From positions 1 to 64,000 of the forward strand of contig JAJDUZ010000028.1 in assembly GCA_022826385.1 (NCBI GenBank): 64,000 bases of DNA, read 5' to 3'. The translations under genes and the position numbers were made by a program. The stretch comes from Silicimonas sp. (lineage in GTDB: Bacteria; Pseudomonadota; Alphaproteobacteria; Rhodobacterales; Rhodobacteraceae). The notes beneath the pieces are model-generated. The model saw only the letters and a list, made by a program, of their open reading frames with translations, was not told where the DNA came from and made no database searches. This document shows positions 25,931-34,373 of this stretch, piece by piece (within the stretch, counting starts at the first letter, position 1; the number at the start of each line of letters is the position of its first letter).

Positions 25931-26427
25931 TGAACATGATGAACCGCTTCACCCCCGGCCCCGACACGCTGCACGACTTTCGCTCGGCGCTCAGCCGGTT
26001 CGCGACCGGGGTTACGGTTGTCACCTGCCAGTCGGACCGCGGGCCTTTGGGGATCACGGCAAACAGCTTCGCCAGCGTCTCGCTGGAACCGCCTTTGGTT
26101 CTGTGGTCGCCCGCGAAATCGTCGTCGCGCCATGCGGCGTTTGCCGCGGCCGAACATTTCGCGATCCACGTGCTGGACGCCAGCCAGCAAGAGGTCTGCA
26201 AACAATTCACCCGGGACGGCCTAGATTTCACCGGGCTTGAGGTCGACCAACGCCCAAACGGCACCCCGGTCATTCAAGGCTGCCTCGCGCAGTTCGAGTG
26301 CACACGCTTCGCGGCCCACGACGCCGGCGATCACACGATCATTCTTGGCAAAGTCGACGCCGCCGCCGCCCGCGATGGCGCGCCGCTGATCTTTTCCGCC
26401 GGTCGCCTGGGAACCTTCGGAAACTAA
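25930..26427 (+). CDS. NAD(P)H:flavin reductase (SmoA-like)
   Basis: A 165-aa flavin-reductase-domain protein (FMN-binding split barrel) with ATGVTVVTC, GITANSFASVSLEPPLVLW and a C-terminal GRLGTFG. It would supply reduced FMN to the monooxygenase in the same operon. The ATG at 25930 overlaps the AKR stop (TGATG). The stop codon TAA (26425-26427) lies inside the first of four palindromic 16-bp sites. Confidence 0.9.
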   Translation: MNMMNRFTPGPDTLHDFRSALSRFATGVTVVTCQSDRGPLGITANSFASVSLEPPLVLWSPAKSSSRHAAFAAAEHFAIHVLDASQQEVCKQFTRDGLDFTGLEVDQRPNGTPVIQGCLAQFECTRFAAHDAGDHTIILGKVDAAAARDGAPLIFSAGRLGTFGN

Positions 26428-26538
26428 TATTTCAGTTCCCACCCGTCATCTCAGCTGCCCACAACTGATATATTAGTTGGAAATTGATATATCAGTTTGG
26501 TTGCGCCTCATCCCGTGGCCGAAACTGATATATTAGTT
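26422..26538. repeat. Cluster of four AACTGATATATCAGTT-type palindromes
   Basis: Four 16-bp near-palindromes match the consensus AACTGATATATCAGTT. They lie at 26422-26437 (three mismatches, overlapping the flavin reductase stop), 26463-26478, 26482-26497 (opposite bias) and 26523-26538 (identical to the second). Start-to-start spacings are 41, 19 and 41 bp. The surroundings are otherwise GC-rich, so these AT-rich sites stand out. They look like binding sites for a dimeric regulator, perhaps of the GntR/FadR type, but no gene starts here. Confidence 0.7.
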
Positions 26539-26673
26539 GGTTTGGTCTTCCGAGGCGTGCCAGACAGTCTTGTGTCGGCCCTGTCATCGACCGCGCTGCC
26601 ATCAATCAAGACTGCCAGCGATCAACGCAATCATCGCACAACCATCAACCTTGTGCGTCGACAGCCGCCCCAC

Positions 26674-27147
26674 CTAACCCAGCCGGGATTTCACCATTGG
26701 CCCAACCGTGCCGAAATCCATCTGCCCGGTATATTTCGCCTTGAGCGCGCCCATCACCTTGCCCATGTCCCGGATCGACGCGGCGCCGGTTTCCGCAATC
26801 GCGGCCTCGACGGCTGCGGCGGTTTCGGTCTCGTCCAGTTGTTTTGGCAGGAAATCCTCGATCACACCGATTTCCGAGCGCTCCTGCTCGGCCAGCTCCA
26901 ACCGACCGCCTTCTTCATAGGCGCGCGCAGACTCGTGGCGTTGCTTGACCATTTTCCCAAGGATCTGAAGGATTTCGTCGCCACCGACGCCCTCGTCCGC
27001 ACCGTCGCCGCCCTCGCCGCGCTTGGCAATGTCACGATCCTTGATCGCGGCGTTGATCAGGCGCAGCGTCGAAAGCCGTGCGGCGTCCTTTTCGCGCATG
27101 GCCGTTTTCAGCGCTTCGCCGATGCGTTCTCTCAGTTCCATGTCCAT
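26674..27147 (-). CDS. GatB/YqeY-domain protein
   Basis: A 157-aa YqeY-family protein, similar to the tail domain of the GatB amidotransferase subunit. Visible are LRERIGEALKTAMREKDAARLSTLRLINAAIKD at the N-terminus and MGKVMGALKAKYTGQMDFGTVGPMVKSRL at the C-terminus, both typical. A role in tRNA-dependent amidation is only suspected for the family. It is divergent from carA, separated by 176 bp, as in many alphaproteobacteria. Confidence 0.88.
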   Translation of the reverse strand: MDMELRERIGEALKTAMREKDAARLSTLRLINAAIKDRDIAKRGEGGDGADEGVGGDEILQILGKMVKQRHESARAYEEGGRLELAEQERSEIGVIEDFLPKQLDETETAAAVEAAIAETGAASIRDMGKVMGALKAKYTGQMDFGTVGPMVKSRLG

Positions 27148-27323
27148 CTCATCCCGAAATCCCCGAGAGTCGCGACAATACCCGAGCCTTCGCAGCCCCG
27201 CAACCAGCGGAGTTATGCCTAAGCCATTGAAAAATATGGAATTGGCAAATTATTAACCTGACTTGACGCGCCCGCGCGAAGCCCTTACACGCTAGGCCGT
27301 TTACCGAAAAACAGGAGGCAGTC

Positions 27324-28490
27324 ATGTCCACGGCCAAAGCAAAACCGACCGCCTGCCTGGCGCTCGCAGACGGCACCCTGTTTTACGGCAAGGGCTTCGG
27401 ATCGACCGGCCAACGGGTCGCCGAGCTTTGCTTCAACACCGCCATGACGGGCTATCAGGAGATCATGACCGACCCCTCCTATGCCGGCCAGATCGTCACC
27501 TTCACCTTCCCCCATATCGGCAATACCGGCGTCAATCCCGAGGATGATGAGACCGCCGAACCGGTCGCCGAGGGCCTTGTCGTCAAATGGGACCCGACCG
27601 AGCCGTCAAACTGGCGCGCCGCCGAAACATTGTCAGCCTGGCTCGCCCGCCGCGACCGTGTGGGCATCGGTGGCGTCGACACCCGCCGCCTGACCCGTGC
27701 CATTCGTCAGCAAGGTGCGCCGCATGTCGCTCTGGCGCACGACCCCGACGGCAATTTCGATATCGAGGCCTTGGTCGCCGCTGCCCGCGCCTTCCCGGGG
27801 CTGGTCGGGCTGGATCTTGCCAAAGACGTGACCTGCGCTCAATCCTATCGCTGGGACGAAATGCGTTGGGCGTGGCCGGACGGGTATCCAAAGCAGGACA
27901 ACCCGGTCCACAAGGTCGTCGCCATCGACTATGGCGCCAAGCGGAACATCCTGCGCTGCCTTGCCAGCGTGGGCTGCGACGTCACCGTGCTGCCCGCGAC
28001 GGCAACGGCCGAAGACGTGCTGGCGCTGAACCCCGATGGTCTGTTCCTGTCGAACGGTCCGGGCGATCCGGCGGCAACCGGCGCCTATGCCGTGCCGATG
28101 ATCCAGGGCGTGATGGAGGCCTCGGACATGCCGATCTTCGGGATTTGCCTCGGCCACCAGATGCTTGCGCTGGCGCTCGGCGCCAAGACGGTCAAGATGA
28201 ACCACGGGCACCACGGCGCGAACCATCCGGTGAAGGATGTCGAGACCGGCAAGGTCGAGATCACGTCGATGAACCACGGCTTCACGGTCGACAGCCAGAC
28301 GTTGCCTGCAGGCGTGATCGAGACACATGTATCGTTGTTCGATGGCTCGAATTGCGGGATCCGGATGACCGAACGACCCGTCTTCTCGGTTCAGTATCAC
28401 CCCGAAGCCAGCCCCGGCCCGACCGACAGCATGTATCTCTTCGATCGCTTTGCAGCGGCCATGGTTGCGCGCGAGAAAACGCCCGTCTGA
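27324..28490 (+). CDS. carA: Carbamoyl-phosphate synthase small (glutaminase) subunit CarA
   Basis: A 388-aa CarA: an N-terminal CPSase small-chain domain (ALADGTLFYGKGFG, FNTAMTGYQEIMTDPSYAGQIVTFT) and a C-terminal class I glutamine amidotransferase with the nucleophile Cys in GICLGHQM and the His/Glu of YHPEASPGP. It releases ammonia from glutamine for carbamoyl phosphate in arginine and pyrimidine synthesis. ATG 27324 is preceded by AGGAGG. A double hairpin follows the stop. The carB gene is not adjacent. Confidence 0.96.
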   Translation: MSTAKAKPTACLALADGTLFYGKGFGSTGQRVAELCFNTAMTGYQEIMTDPSYAGQIVTFTFPHIGNTGVNPEDDETAEPVAEGLVVKWDPTEPSNWRAAETLSAWLARRDRVGIGGVDTRRLTRAIRQQGAPHVALAHDPDGNFDIEALVAAARAFPGLVGLDLAKDVTCAQSYRWDEMRWAWPDGYPKQDNPVHKVVAIDYGAKRNILRCLASVGCDVTVLPATATAEDVLALNPDGLFLSNGPGDPAATGAYAVPMIQGVMEASDMPIFGICLGHQMLALALGAKTVKMNHGHHGANHPVKDVETGKVEITSMNHGFTVDSQTLPAGVIETHVSLFDGSNCGIRMTERPVFSVQYHPEASPGPTDSMYLFDRFAAAMVAREKTPV

Positions 28491-28523
28491 CCAGTTCAAT
28501 TTGGACAGAGCAGTTGTCTGGCG

Positions 28524-28569
28524 CCGGAAAACGTGACGTTTTCCGGACCATTTTCCGCCTCGGAAAATG
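28524..28569 (+). terminator. Tandem double hairpin downstream of carA
   Basis: A 9-bp stem (28524-28532 with 28538-28546) and a second perfect 9-bp stem with a CCT loop (28549-28569), placed 33 bp after the carA stop. Both arms use the same core TTTTCC/GGAAAA. The layout matches the elements at 21901 and 41591. It probably ends carA transcription before the glycosyltransferase gene. Confidence 0.7.
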
Positions 28570-28605
28570 CCGCCCGGCTTAAGACGGACTTAACCATGTC
28601 CTGCG

Positions 28606-30357
28606 ATGGAGGCGCGATCTTTTCCCGGTCGGGTTCCGTTCATGCTGACATTGCACCGTCCTCCGCCTCTGGTCCTGACCCCGGCACAGCGCTGCGATGC
28701 CGGGGGGGCAAGCAACCCGACAGGTGATGCGCGTGGCCTTGACCGGATTGGTGTCGAAACAGCTTTGCGCAATCACGTTCTGCCTCTGACATCCGCCGGA
28801 GCGGTCACGCCGGTGGCCGCCGCCAGCCTTCGAAGTTTCAAGAAAATCGAGCCGCATCTGCGCTCGCGGCTGGGGCCGGTCGTCTGTCGGCTGGCACCGC
28901 GAGACGTGATCGAGAAGGCACTGCTCGACATCCGGCAGGCCCATCTGGCGCGCCGGGCCGAGACCCGCACGCTTTATGCCGAAAGTTGCCGCTCGTGGTC
29001 CACCGCTCGCCTGATGGTCGGCTTCGCTTTGACGGTTGCCCTCTTGGCGGCCATGGCCGTTTTCGCCCCCAACGGCATGCTATGGGCGCTGTTCGGTTGG
29101 GCCGTTCTGACACTTGTGGCTGTCACCGGGTTCAGAACGGTCGCCTCGGCGGCAGCACTTCTGGCGGCGCGAAAACACAGCCGCGCCTGGCGCAGCACAA
29201 GGGCTTTGCCCCGCGGCCCCGACCGACTGCCCCGCATCTCGCTTCTGGTGCCGCTCTATCGCGAACGGGACATCGCCGCGCGCCTGATCAAGCGGCTGTC
29301 GGCGCTGGACTATCCGCGCGACCGGCTTGAGGTTGCGCTGATCCTCGAATGGGGGGATCTCACGACCGAGGTTGCATTGCGCGCCGCAAACCTGCCGGGC
29401 TGGATGCGGATCGTCCGCGTGCCGCGCGGGCATCTGCGGACCAAACCGCGGGCCATGAACTTTGCCATGGACTTCGTGAACGGCGAGATCATCGGCATCT
29501 ATGACGCCGAGGATGCACCGGCCCGCGACCAATTGCGCAAAGTCGCACTGGCATTTGACCGCGCTCCACAGAACGTCGCTTGCCTGCAAGGGATGCTCGA
29601 TTTCTATAACGCCGCAAAGAACCCGCTGACCCGCTGCTTCGCCATCGATTATGCGGTCTGGTTTCGCCTCATCCTGCCGGGGTTCGAGCGGCTTGGCTGC
29701 GTGCTGCCCCTGGGCGGGACGACGGTGTTCTTCCGGCGGAGTGCCCTGGAAACCCTTGGCCGCTGGGATGCGCATAACGTGACCGAGGATGCCGATCTTG
29801 GTTTGCGGCTGGCCCGGCGGGGCTATCGCTGTGCCATGCTGCCCTCGGTGACCGAGGAGGAGGCGACCGCAACCCTGCCCGCATGGCTGCGCCAGCGCAG
29901 CCGCTGGATCAAGGGCTATGCCATGACATGGGCCGTGCATATGCGCGACCCGCTCAGACTGCTGGGCGAGTTGGGGCCGCTGCGCTTTCTCGGCGTGCAG
30001 ATCTTGTTTCTTGGCACCCTCAGCCAGTTCCTGCTGGCGCCCCTGCTCTGGTCGTTCTGGCTGATCCTGTTCGGTCTACCGCACCCCCTGACCGAGATCA
30101 TGCCGTGGTCGGCGATCATCGCATTGGGCGCCGTGTTCTTTGTCTCGGAGGTTCTGACCCTGTTGACGGCAGCCATGGCGGTTTCGCGCCCCGGGCACCG
30201 CTGGCTGGTCAAGTGGGTGCCGCTGATGCATCTCTATTATCCACTTGCGGCAGTGGCGTCGTGGAAGGGGTTTGCCGAGATGCTGGTGCGCCCGTTCTAT
30301 TGGGACAAGACCGCTCATGGGCGCGATCAGGCCAAACCGTCAAGGCGCGTGGCCTGA
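28606..30357 (+). CDS. Membrane-bound family 2 glycosyltransferase
   Basis: A 583-aa processive-type GT2. After about 130 N-terminal residues come two transmembrane helices (about 140-185), then the catalytic domain: LPRISLLVPLYRERDIAARLI at its start, IYDAEDAP (the DxD metal site), TEDADLGLRLARRGY (catalytic Asp) and QRSRWIKGY (the Q-x-x-RW acceptor motif). Three or more transmembrane helices close the protein. It probably extrudes a beta-linked polysaccharide or glycan, related to cellulose-synthase-like and NdvC-like enzymes. The start at 28606 is uncertain; ATG 28642 is an alternative. No other polysaccharide genes adjoin. Confidence 0.82.
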   Translation: MEARSFPGRVPFMLTLHRPPPLVLTPAQRCDAGGASNPTGDARGLDRIGVETALRNHVLPLTSAGAVTPVAAASLRSFKKIEPHLRSRLGPVVCRLAPRDVIEKALLDIRQAHLARRAETRTLYAESCRSWSTARLMVGFALTVALLAAMAVFAPNGMLWALFGWAVLTLVAVTGFRTVASAAALLAARKHSRAWRSTRALPRGPDRLPRISLLVPLYRERDIAARLIKRLSALDYPRDRLEVALILEWGDLTTEVALRAANLPGWMRIVRVPRGHLRTKPRAMNFAMDFVNGEIIGIYDAEDAPARDQLRKVALAFDRAPQNVACLQGMLDFYNAAKNPLTRCFAIDYAVWFRLILPGFERLGCVLPLGGTTVFFRRSALETLGRWDAHNVTEDADLGLRLARRGYRCAMLPSVTEEEATATLPAWLRQRSRWIKGYAMTWAVHMRDPLRLLGELGPLRFLGVQILFLGTLSQFLLAPLLWSFWLILFGLPHPLTEIMPWSAIIALGAVFFVSEVLTLLTAAMAVSRPGHRWLVKWVPLMHLYYPLAAVASWKGFAEMLVRPFYWDKTAHGRDQAKPSRRVA

Positions 30358-30371
30358 CGACGAATGTGCCC

Positions 30372-31037
30372 TCAGATGTCGGACGGCTCCGACGCCGCAG
30401 CGTCTTCGGCGTCCTGCCGCAAACGCGCCTCGAACGCCCGGCTGATATGGGTCTTCAGCCCCTCATAAGCCGCATCCCCATCGCCGCGCGCGATCGCGTC
30501 GACCACGGCGGCGTGTTCATCCACCGCAACGGCGCTCCGCCCCTCGGCGGCAAGCGACGTCGTCGCCATCAACGCCATCGAGCGATAGACAAGGTCCAAC
30601 TGCTGCACGAGGTAACGGTTGTGCGATGCCAGATGCACCTGCCGGTGAAACCGCCGATTGGTACGCGACAGGGCAGACGGGTCCTCGACCAGCGCACGAT
30701 CCTCCTCGACCATCGCCTGCAACAGCCGCACTTCCTCGGCGGTTGCGTGACGCGCGGCGAGACGCGCCGCAAGCGCCTCGAGCTCGGACCGGACCACGTA
30801 AAGCTCGGCCATCTGGTTATGATCCAGCGATGCCACCACCAGCGAGCGCCCGTCGCGCGCCAGAAGCGACTGCGTTTCCAGCCGCTGCAGCGCCTCGCGA
30901 ATAGGCGTGCGCGACATTCCGAACCGGTCGGCCAGTTCGCTTTCGACCAGACGGTCGCCCGGTCGATAGACCCCGCTGTCGATCGCATTCAGGATAAGTT
31001 GATAGGCGTCTTTCTGGCTGGCGCGTGTGTCCGACAT
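30372..31037 (-). CDS. GntR-family regulator, FCD (FadR) type
   Basis: A 221-aa regulator: winged helix (GDRLVESELADRFGMSRTPIREALQRLETQSLL) followed by a helical FCD effector domain with its characteristic metal-binding histidines (RRFHRQVHLASHN, VDEHAAVVDAI). It is convergent with the glycosyltransferase gene (15 bp apart) and divergent from the HAD nucleotidase. Its target is not evident in the window. Confidence 0.88.
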   Translation of the reverse strand: MSDTRASQKDAYQLILNAIDSGVYRPGDRLVESELADRFGMSRTPIREALQRLETQSLLARDGRSLVVASLDHNQMAELYVVRSELEALAARLAARHATAEEVRLLQAMVEEDRALVEDPSALSRTNRRFHRQVHLASHNRYLVQQLDLVYRSMALMATTSLAAEGRSAVAVDEHAAVVDAIARGDGDAAYEGLKTHISRAFEARLRQDAEDAAASEPSDI

Positions 31038-31145
31038 GTCTTCGTAGTCCTCCGTGCGCCAAAACTAGTCGGCGAAACCCCGCAAAGGCAAACACTTCTG
31101 CCCTCTGCCGTTGCGAGCCCCCGCCCCACCGGCTAGAGAACCCCC

Positions 31146-31790
31146 ATGCCCAAGGACGCTTTCCGCCATGTCACGACATGGGTCTTCGACCTCGACAACA
31201 CGCTTTATCCGCCCGAGATGTGCCTGTTCGACCAGATCGAAGTCCGCATGACCGACTGGGTGATGCAGGCGCTTTCTGTCGACCGGGACCGCGCCGACCA
31301 CTTGCGGCAGCACTATTGGGCCACCTATGGCACGACGCTTGCCGGGCTGATGGAAGAGCATGATGTTGATCCAACGCCCTACCTTGTCGACGTCCACGAC
31401 ATCTCGTTCGATGTCCTGTCGCCTGACCCAAGGCTGGCCGACGCGCTCGCCGCGCTGCCGGGCCGGCGCATCGTTTACACCAATGGCACGGCCCCTTATG
31501 CGGAAAACGTGATCGAGGCCCGCGGGCTCTCGGGGCTGTTCGATGCCGTTTACGGTGTGGAACACGCGGCCTATCGCCCGAAGCCCGAGGCCGCGGCCTA
31601 TCAGGCGATCATCGCCCGCGACGGGTTCCGCCCCGGCGAGGCCGCGATGTTCGAAGACGTCGCCCGCAATCTGGCAGCCCCGCACCAGATGGGCATGGCG
31701 ACGGTGCATGTCGCCCCGGAGGCTGAACCGGCGGACCATATCCACCACCACACTGACGATCTGGCCGGTTTCCTTGAACGGCTGGTCTGA
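31146..31790 (+). CDS. HAD-family pyrimidine 5'-nucleotidase-like phosphatase
   Basis: A 214-aa HAD hydrolase of the yeast Sdt1/Phm8-like group. Motif I is FDLDNTLYP (nucleophile Asp), motif II YTNGT, and the motif III/IV region reads KPEAAAY followed by AMFEDVARNL. It dephosphorylates a nucleotide or another small phosphate ester. It has the compact N-terminal helical cap between motifs I and II. The next gene on the same strand starts 48 bp downstream. Confidence 0.85.
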   Translation: MPKDAFRHVTTWVFDLDNTLYPPEMCLFDQIEVRMTDWVMQALSVDRDRADHLRQHYWATYGTTLAGLMEEHDVDPTPYLVDVHDISFDVLSPDPRLADALAALPGRRIVYTNGTAPYAENVIEARGLSGLFDAVYGVEHAAYRPKPEAAAYQAIIARDGFRPGEAAMFEDVARNLAAPHQMGMATVHVAPEAEPADHIHHHTDDLAGFLERLV

Positions 31791-31838
31791 GACAACGCGC
31801 CGCTGGTCGCAAAGACCGGCAAGGCCTATGTCACACGC

Positions 31839-33035
31839 ATGAGCCGGATCACGACCGATATCTTCATTTCAGGCGGCGGCATCGCTGGTCTGACCGCAGG
31901 CATCTCGCTGGCACGCGCCGGGTTCAGCGTGGTGCTGGCCGATCCGGCCCCGCCTCCGGCGGATGTGGCGTCCGAAGGGTCTGACCTGCGCTCGACCGCG
32001 TTCCTGCAACCGGCCCGCGCCCTGCTGGAAGCGGCCGGGCTCTGGTCACGGCTGGAAGACGCCGCCATGCCGCTGGAAGCGCTTCGCGTCATCAACATGG
32101 GCGACACCCTGCCCGACATCGCAACCGAGCGTACCTTCGAGGCCGCCGATCTGAATGAACCGGCCTTTGGCTGGAACCTGCCGAACTGGCTGACCCGCAA
32201 GGTGCTGACCGGGGCCGCGGCTGAAACACCGGGGCTGGACCTGCGCCTTGGCACCGGCTTCTCCAAGCTTCTGACCCGCGAGCGCGAAGCACTGGTGACG
32301 CTGACGGATGGTACACGCCTGACCGCGCGATTGGCTATTGCGGCGGATGGGCGGGCGTCGCCGTTGCGCGAGGCCGCCGGGATTGGGGTCGAGACGACCC
32401 GCTATGGGCAGAAGGCGCTGGCTTTTGCGGTGCGCCACCCGGTGCCACACGGCAATGTCTCGACCGAGCTTTATCACAAGGGCGGCGCTTTCGTGCTGGT
32501 CCCCCTGCCCGATCACGAGGGCCAACCGGCCTCGGCGGTGGTCTGGATGCAGGATGGACCCGAAGCGGTGCGCTTGGCCGCGATGGAGGATAGTGCGTTT
32601 GGAGAGGCCGCCACGCGTCGCGCGGGCGAGGTGCTGGGCACCCTGACCCCGATCACGCCAAGACGCGTCTGGCCCGTGGTCACGCAGACCGCCGCCGCGC
32701 TGACGGCCGAGCGGGTGGCTCTGATCGCCGAAGCCGCGCATGTCATGCCGCCGATCGGGGCGCAGGGGTTGAACACCTCGCTCCACGATGTCCGGGCCTT
32801 GCTGGATCAGGCGGCCAGCCAGCCGGACGCTCTCGGCACGCCCGGGTTCCTTGACGCCTATGCCAAGCGCCGTGCCCGCGATGTCGCGGCGCGGGCGCGG
32901 GTCATTGATCTCTACAACCGGCTTTGCCGCAGCAATCTGCCGCCCGCACAGGCGGCCCGGTCGCTGGGCCTGAAACTTGTGCATGATGTGTCGGCGGTGC
33001 GGCGCGGCGTGATGCGCGCCGGGATGGGCGGTTAG
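31839..33035 (+). CDS. UbiH/UbiF/VisC-family FAD-dependent hydroxylase
   Basis: A 398-aa flavoprotein monooxygenase of the ubiquinone-biosynthesis type. It has GGGIAGLTAGISLARAG (ADP-binding), the DLRSTAF segment (form of the DxRxTAL motif) and IAEAAHVMPPIGAQGLNTSLHD, the FAD ribityl motif in which the usual GDAAH is AEAAH. It probably hydroxylates the aromatic ring of a ubiquinone precursor on the inner face of the membrane. Which ring position cannot be told from sequence, so no symbol is given. Confidence 0.87.
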   Translation: MSRITTDIFISGGGIAGLTAGISLARAGFSVVLADPAPPPADVASEGSDLRSTAFLQPARALLEAAGLWSRLEDAAMPLEALRVINMGDTLPDIATERTFEAADLNEPAFGWNLPNWLTRKVLTGAAAETPGLDLRLGTGFSKLLTREREALVTLTDGTRLTARLAIAADGRASPLREAAGIGVETTRYGQKALAFAVRHPVPHGNVSTELYHKGGAFVLVPLPDHEGQPASAVVWMQDGPEAVRLAAMEDSAFGEAATRRAGEVLGTLTPITPRRVWPVVTQTAAALTAERVALIAEAAHVMPPIGAQGLNTSLHDVRALLDQAASQPDALGTPGFLDAYAKRRARDVAARARVIDLYNRLCRSNLPPAQAARSLGLKLVHDVSAVRRGVMRAGMGG

Positions 33036-33177
33036 AGCACTTTTCCGAAATGTCGGGAAAAACGCGCCCCGCCACGAACATCTCAACGAAGCATTAACCG
33101 ACCGTCCGATATACTAGGGGTGGGAGGACGGTGGCACAAATTCTCGCGAAATTAACGAAACTTAACGACGCCCGCCG

Positions 33178-34308
33178 TCACGCCGCCACCTGATCCAGTG
33201 CGGCCTTGAACCGGTCCACGCTGGCCTCGACGTCGCGCAACTTGTCCAAGCCGAAAAGCCCGATCCGGAAACTGCGATAGTCGTCGCCCTCGCCCACCAT
33301 CAGCGGCACACCGGCTGCAACCTGCATCCCCACCTCGGCAAACGGCTGACCGGTCTGAAGCCCGGCATCTTCGGTAAAGGCCACGACGACGCCCGGCGCC
33401 TCGAACCCTTCGGCGGCGACCGAGCGGAAGCCCTTGGCGGCAAGGGCGGCCCGGATCTTCTGACCCTGATCCCATTGCGCCGCTTTCATCGCATCGAAGC
33501 CAAGCGCCTTGGTTTCCATCATTGCATCGCGGAACCCGCGCAGCGCATCCGTCGGCATGGTTGCGTGATAGGCGTGGCCCCCGTTCTCATAGGCTTCCAT
33601 GATCGCCAGCCACTTGCCCAGATCGACCGCGAAGCTCGACGATTGCCGCGCCTTGGCGACATCGCGCGCGCGCTCGGACATCATCACCAGTCCCGCCGAG
33701 GGCGAGGCCGACCAGCCCTTTTGCGGTGCCGAGATCAGCACATCGACGCCAAGCGCTTTCATGTCGGCCCAGATGCAGCCCGAAGCGATGCAATCCAGCA
33801 CGAACAGACCGCCGACGCCATGCACCGCTTCGGTCACGGTCCGGATATAGTCGTCGGGCAGGATCATCCCCGACGAGGTCTCGACATGGGGCGCGAAGAC
33901 GACCGCGGGTTTCTCGGCCTCGATCCGGGCCACGACATCCACCAGCGAGGCGGGTTGAAACGGGGCCTGCGGATCATTCCCGATCCGGCGGGCCATCATC
34001 ACATGTTCGTCTGCCGGCAATCCGGTCGCTTCGAAAATCTGGCTCCACCGGTACGAGAAATAGCCGTTCCGAAGGACCATCACCGTCTCGTCCTCGGCAA
34101 ACTGGCGGGCAACGGCCTCCATCGCATAAGTCCCGCCCCCCGGCACCAGGGCCACGGCATCGGCGTTATAGACCTCGCGCAGAAGACCCGAAATATCGCG
34201 CATCACCTCCTGAAAGGCGGCGCTCATATGGTTCAGCGAGCGGTCCGTGAAGACGACCGAAAACTCAAGCAACCCGTCCGGGTCAATGTCATTGCGCAGA
34301 GCTGGCAT
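33178..34308 (-). CDS. Class V aminotransferase (alanine/serine-glyoxylate aminotransferase-like)
   Basis: A 376-aa PLP enzyme of fold type I. GGGTYAMEAVARQF near residue 57 is the cofactor phosphate loop, VLDCIASG carries the Asp that contacts the pyridine nitrogen, and SAPQKGWSASP holds the Schiff-base Lys. The C-terminal RIGLFG fits the substrate-carboxylate Arg. It probably transfers an amino group between alanine or serine and a keto acid such as glyoxylate. It is monocistronic, convergent with the UbiH-like gene. Confidence 0.88.
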   Translation of the reverse strand: MPALRNDIDPDGLLEFSVVFTDRSLNHMSAAFQEVMRDISGLLREVYNADAVALVPGGGTYAMEAVARQFAEDETVMVLRNGYFSYRWSQIFEATGLPADEHVMMARRIGNDPQAPFQPASLVDVVARIEAEKPAVVFAPHVETSSGMILPDDYIRTVTEAVHGVGGLFVLDCIASGCIWADMKALGVDVLISAPQKGWSASPSAGLVMMSERARDVAKARQSSSFAVDLGKWLAIMEAYENGGHAYHATMPTDALRGFRDAMMETKALGFDAMKAAQWDQGQKIRAALAAKGFRSVAAEGFEAPGVVVAFTEDAGLQTGQPFAEVGMQVAAGVPLMVGEGDDYRSFRIGLFGLDKLRDVEASVDRFKAALDQVAA

Positions 34309-34373
34309 GGGGCACCTCGTTTCTGATGCCTCTGGCTACTGCGAAGCCCGCACGGCGGCAACAGGTAAGACTG

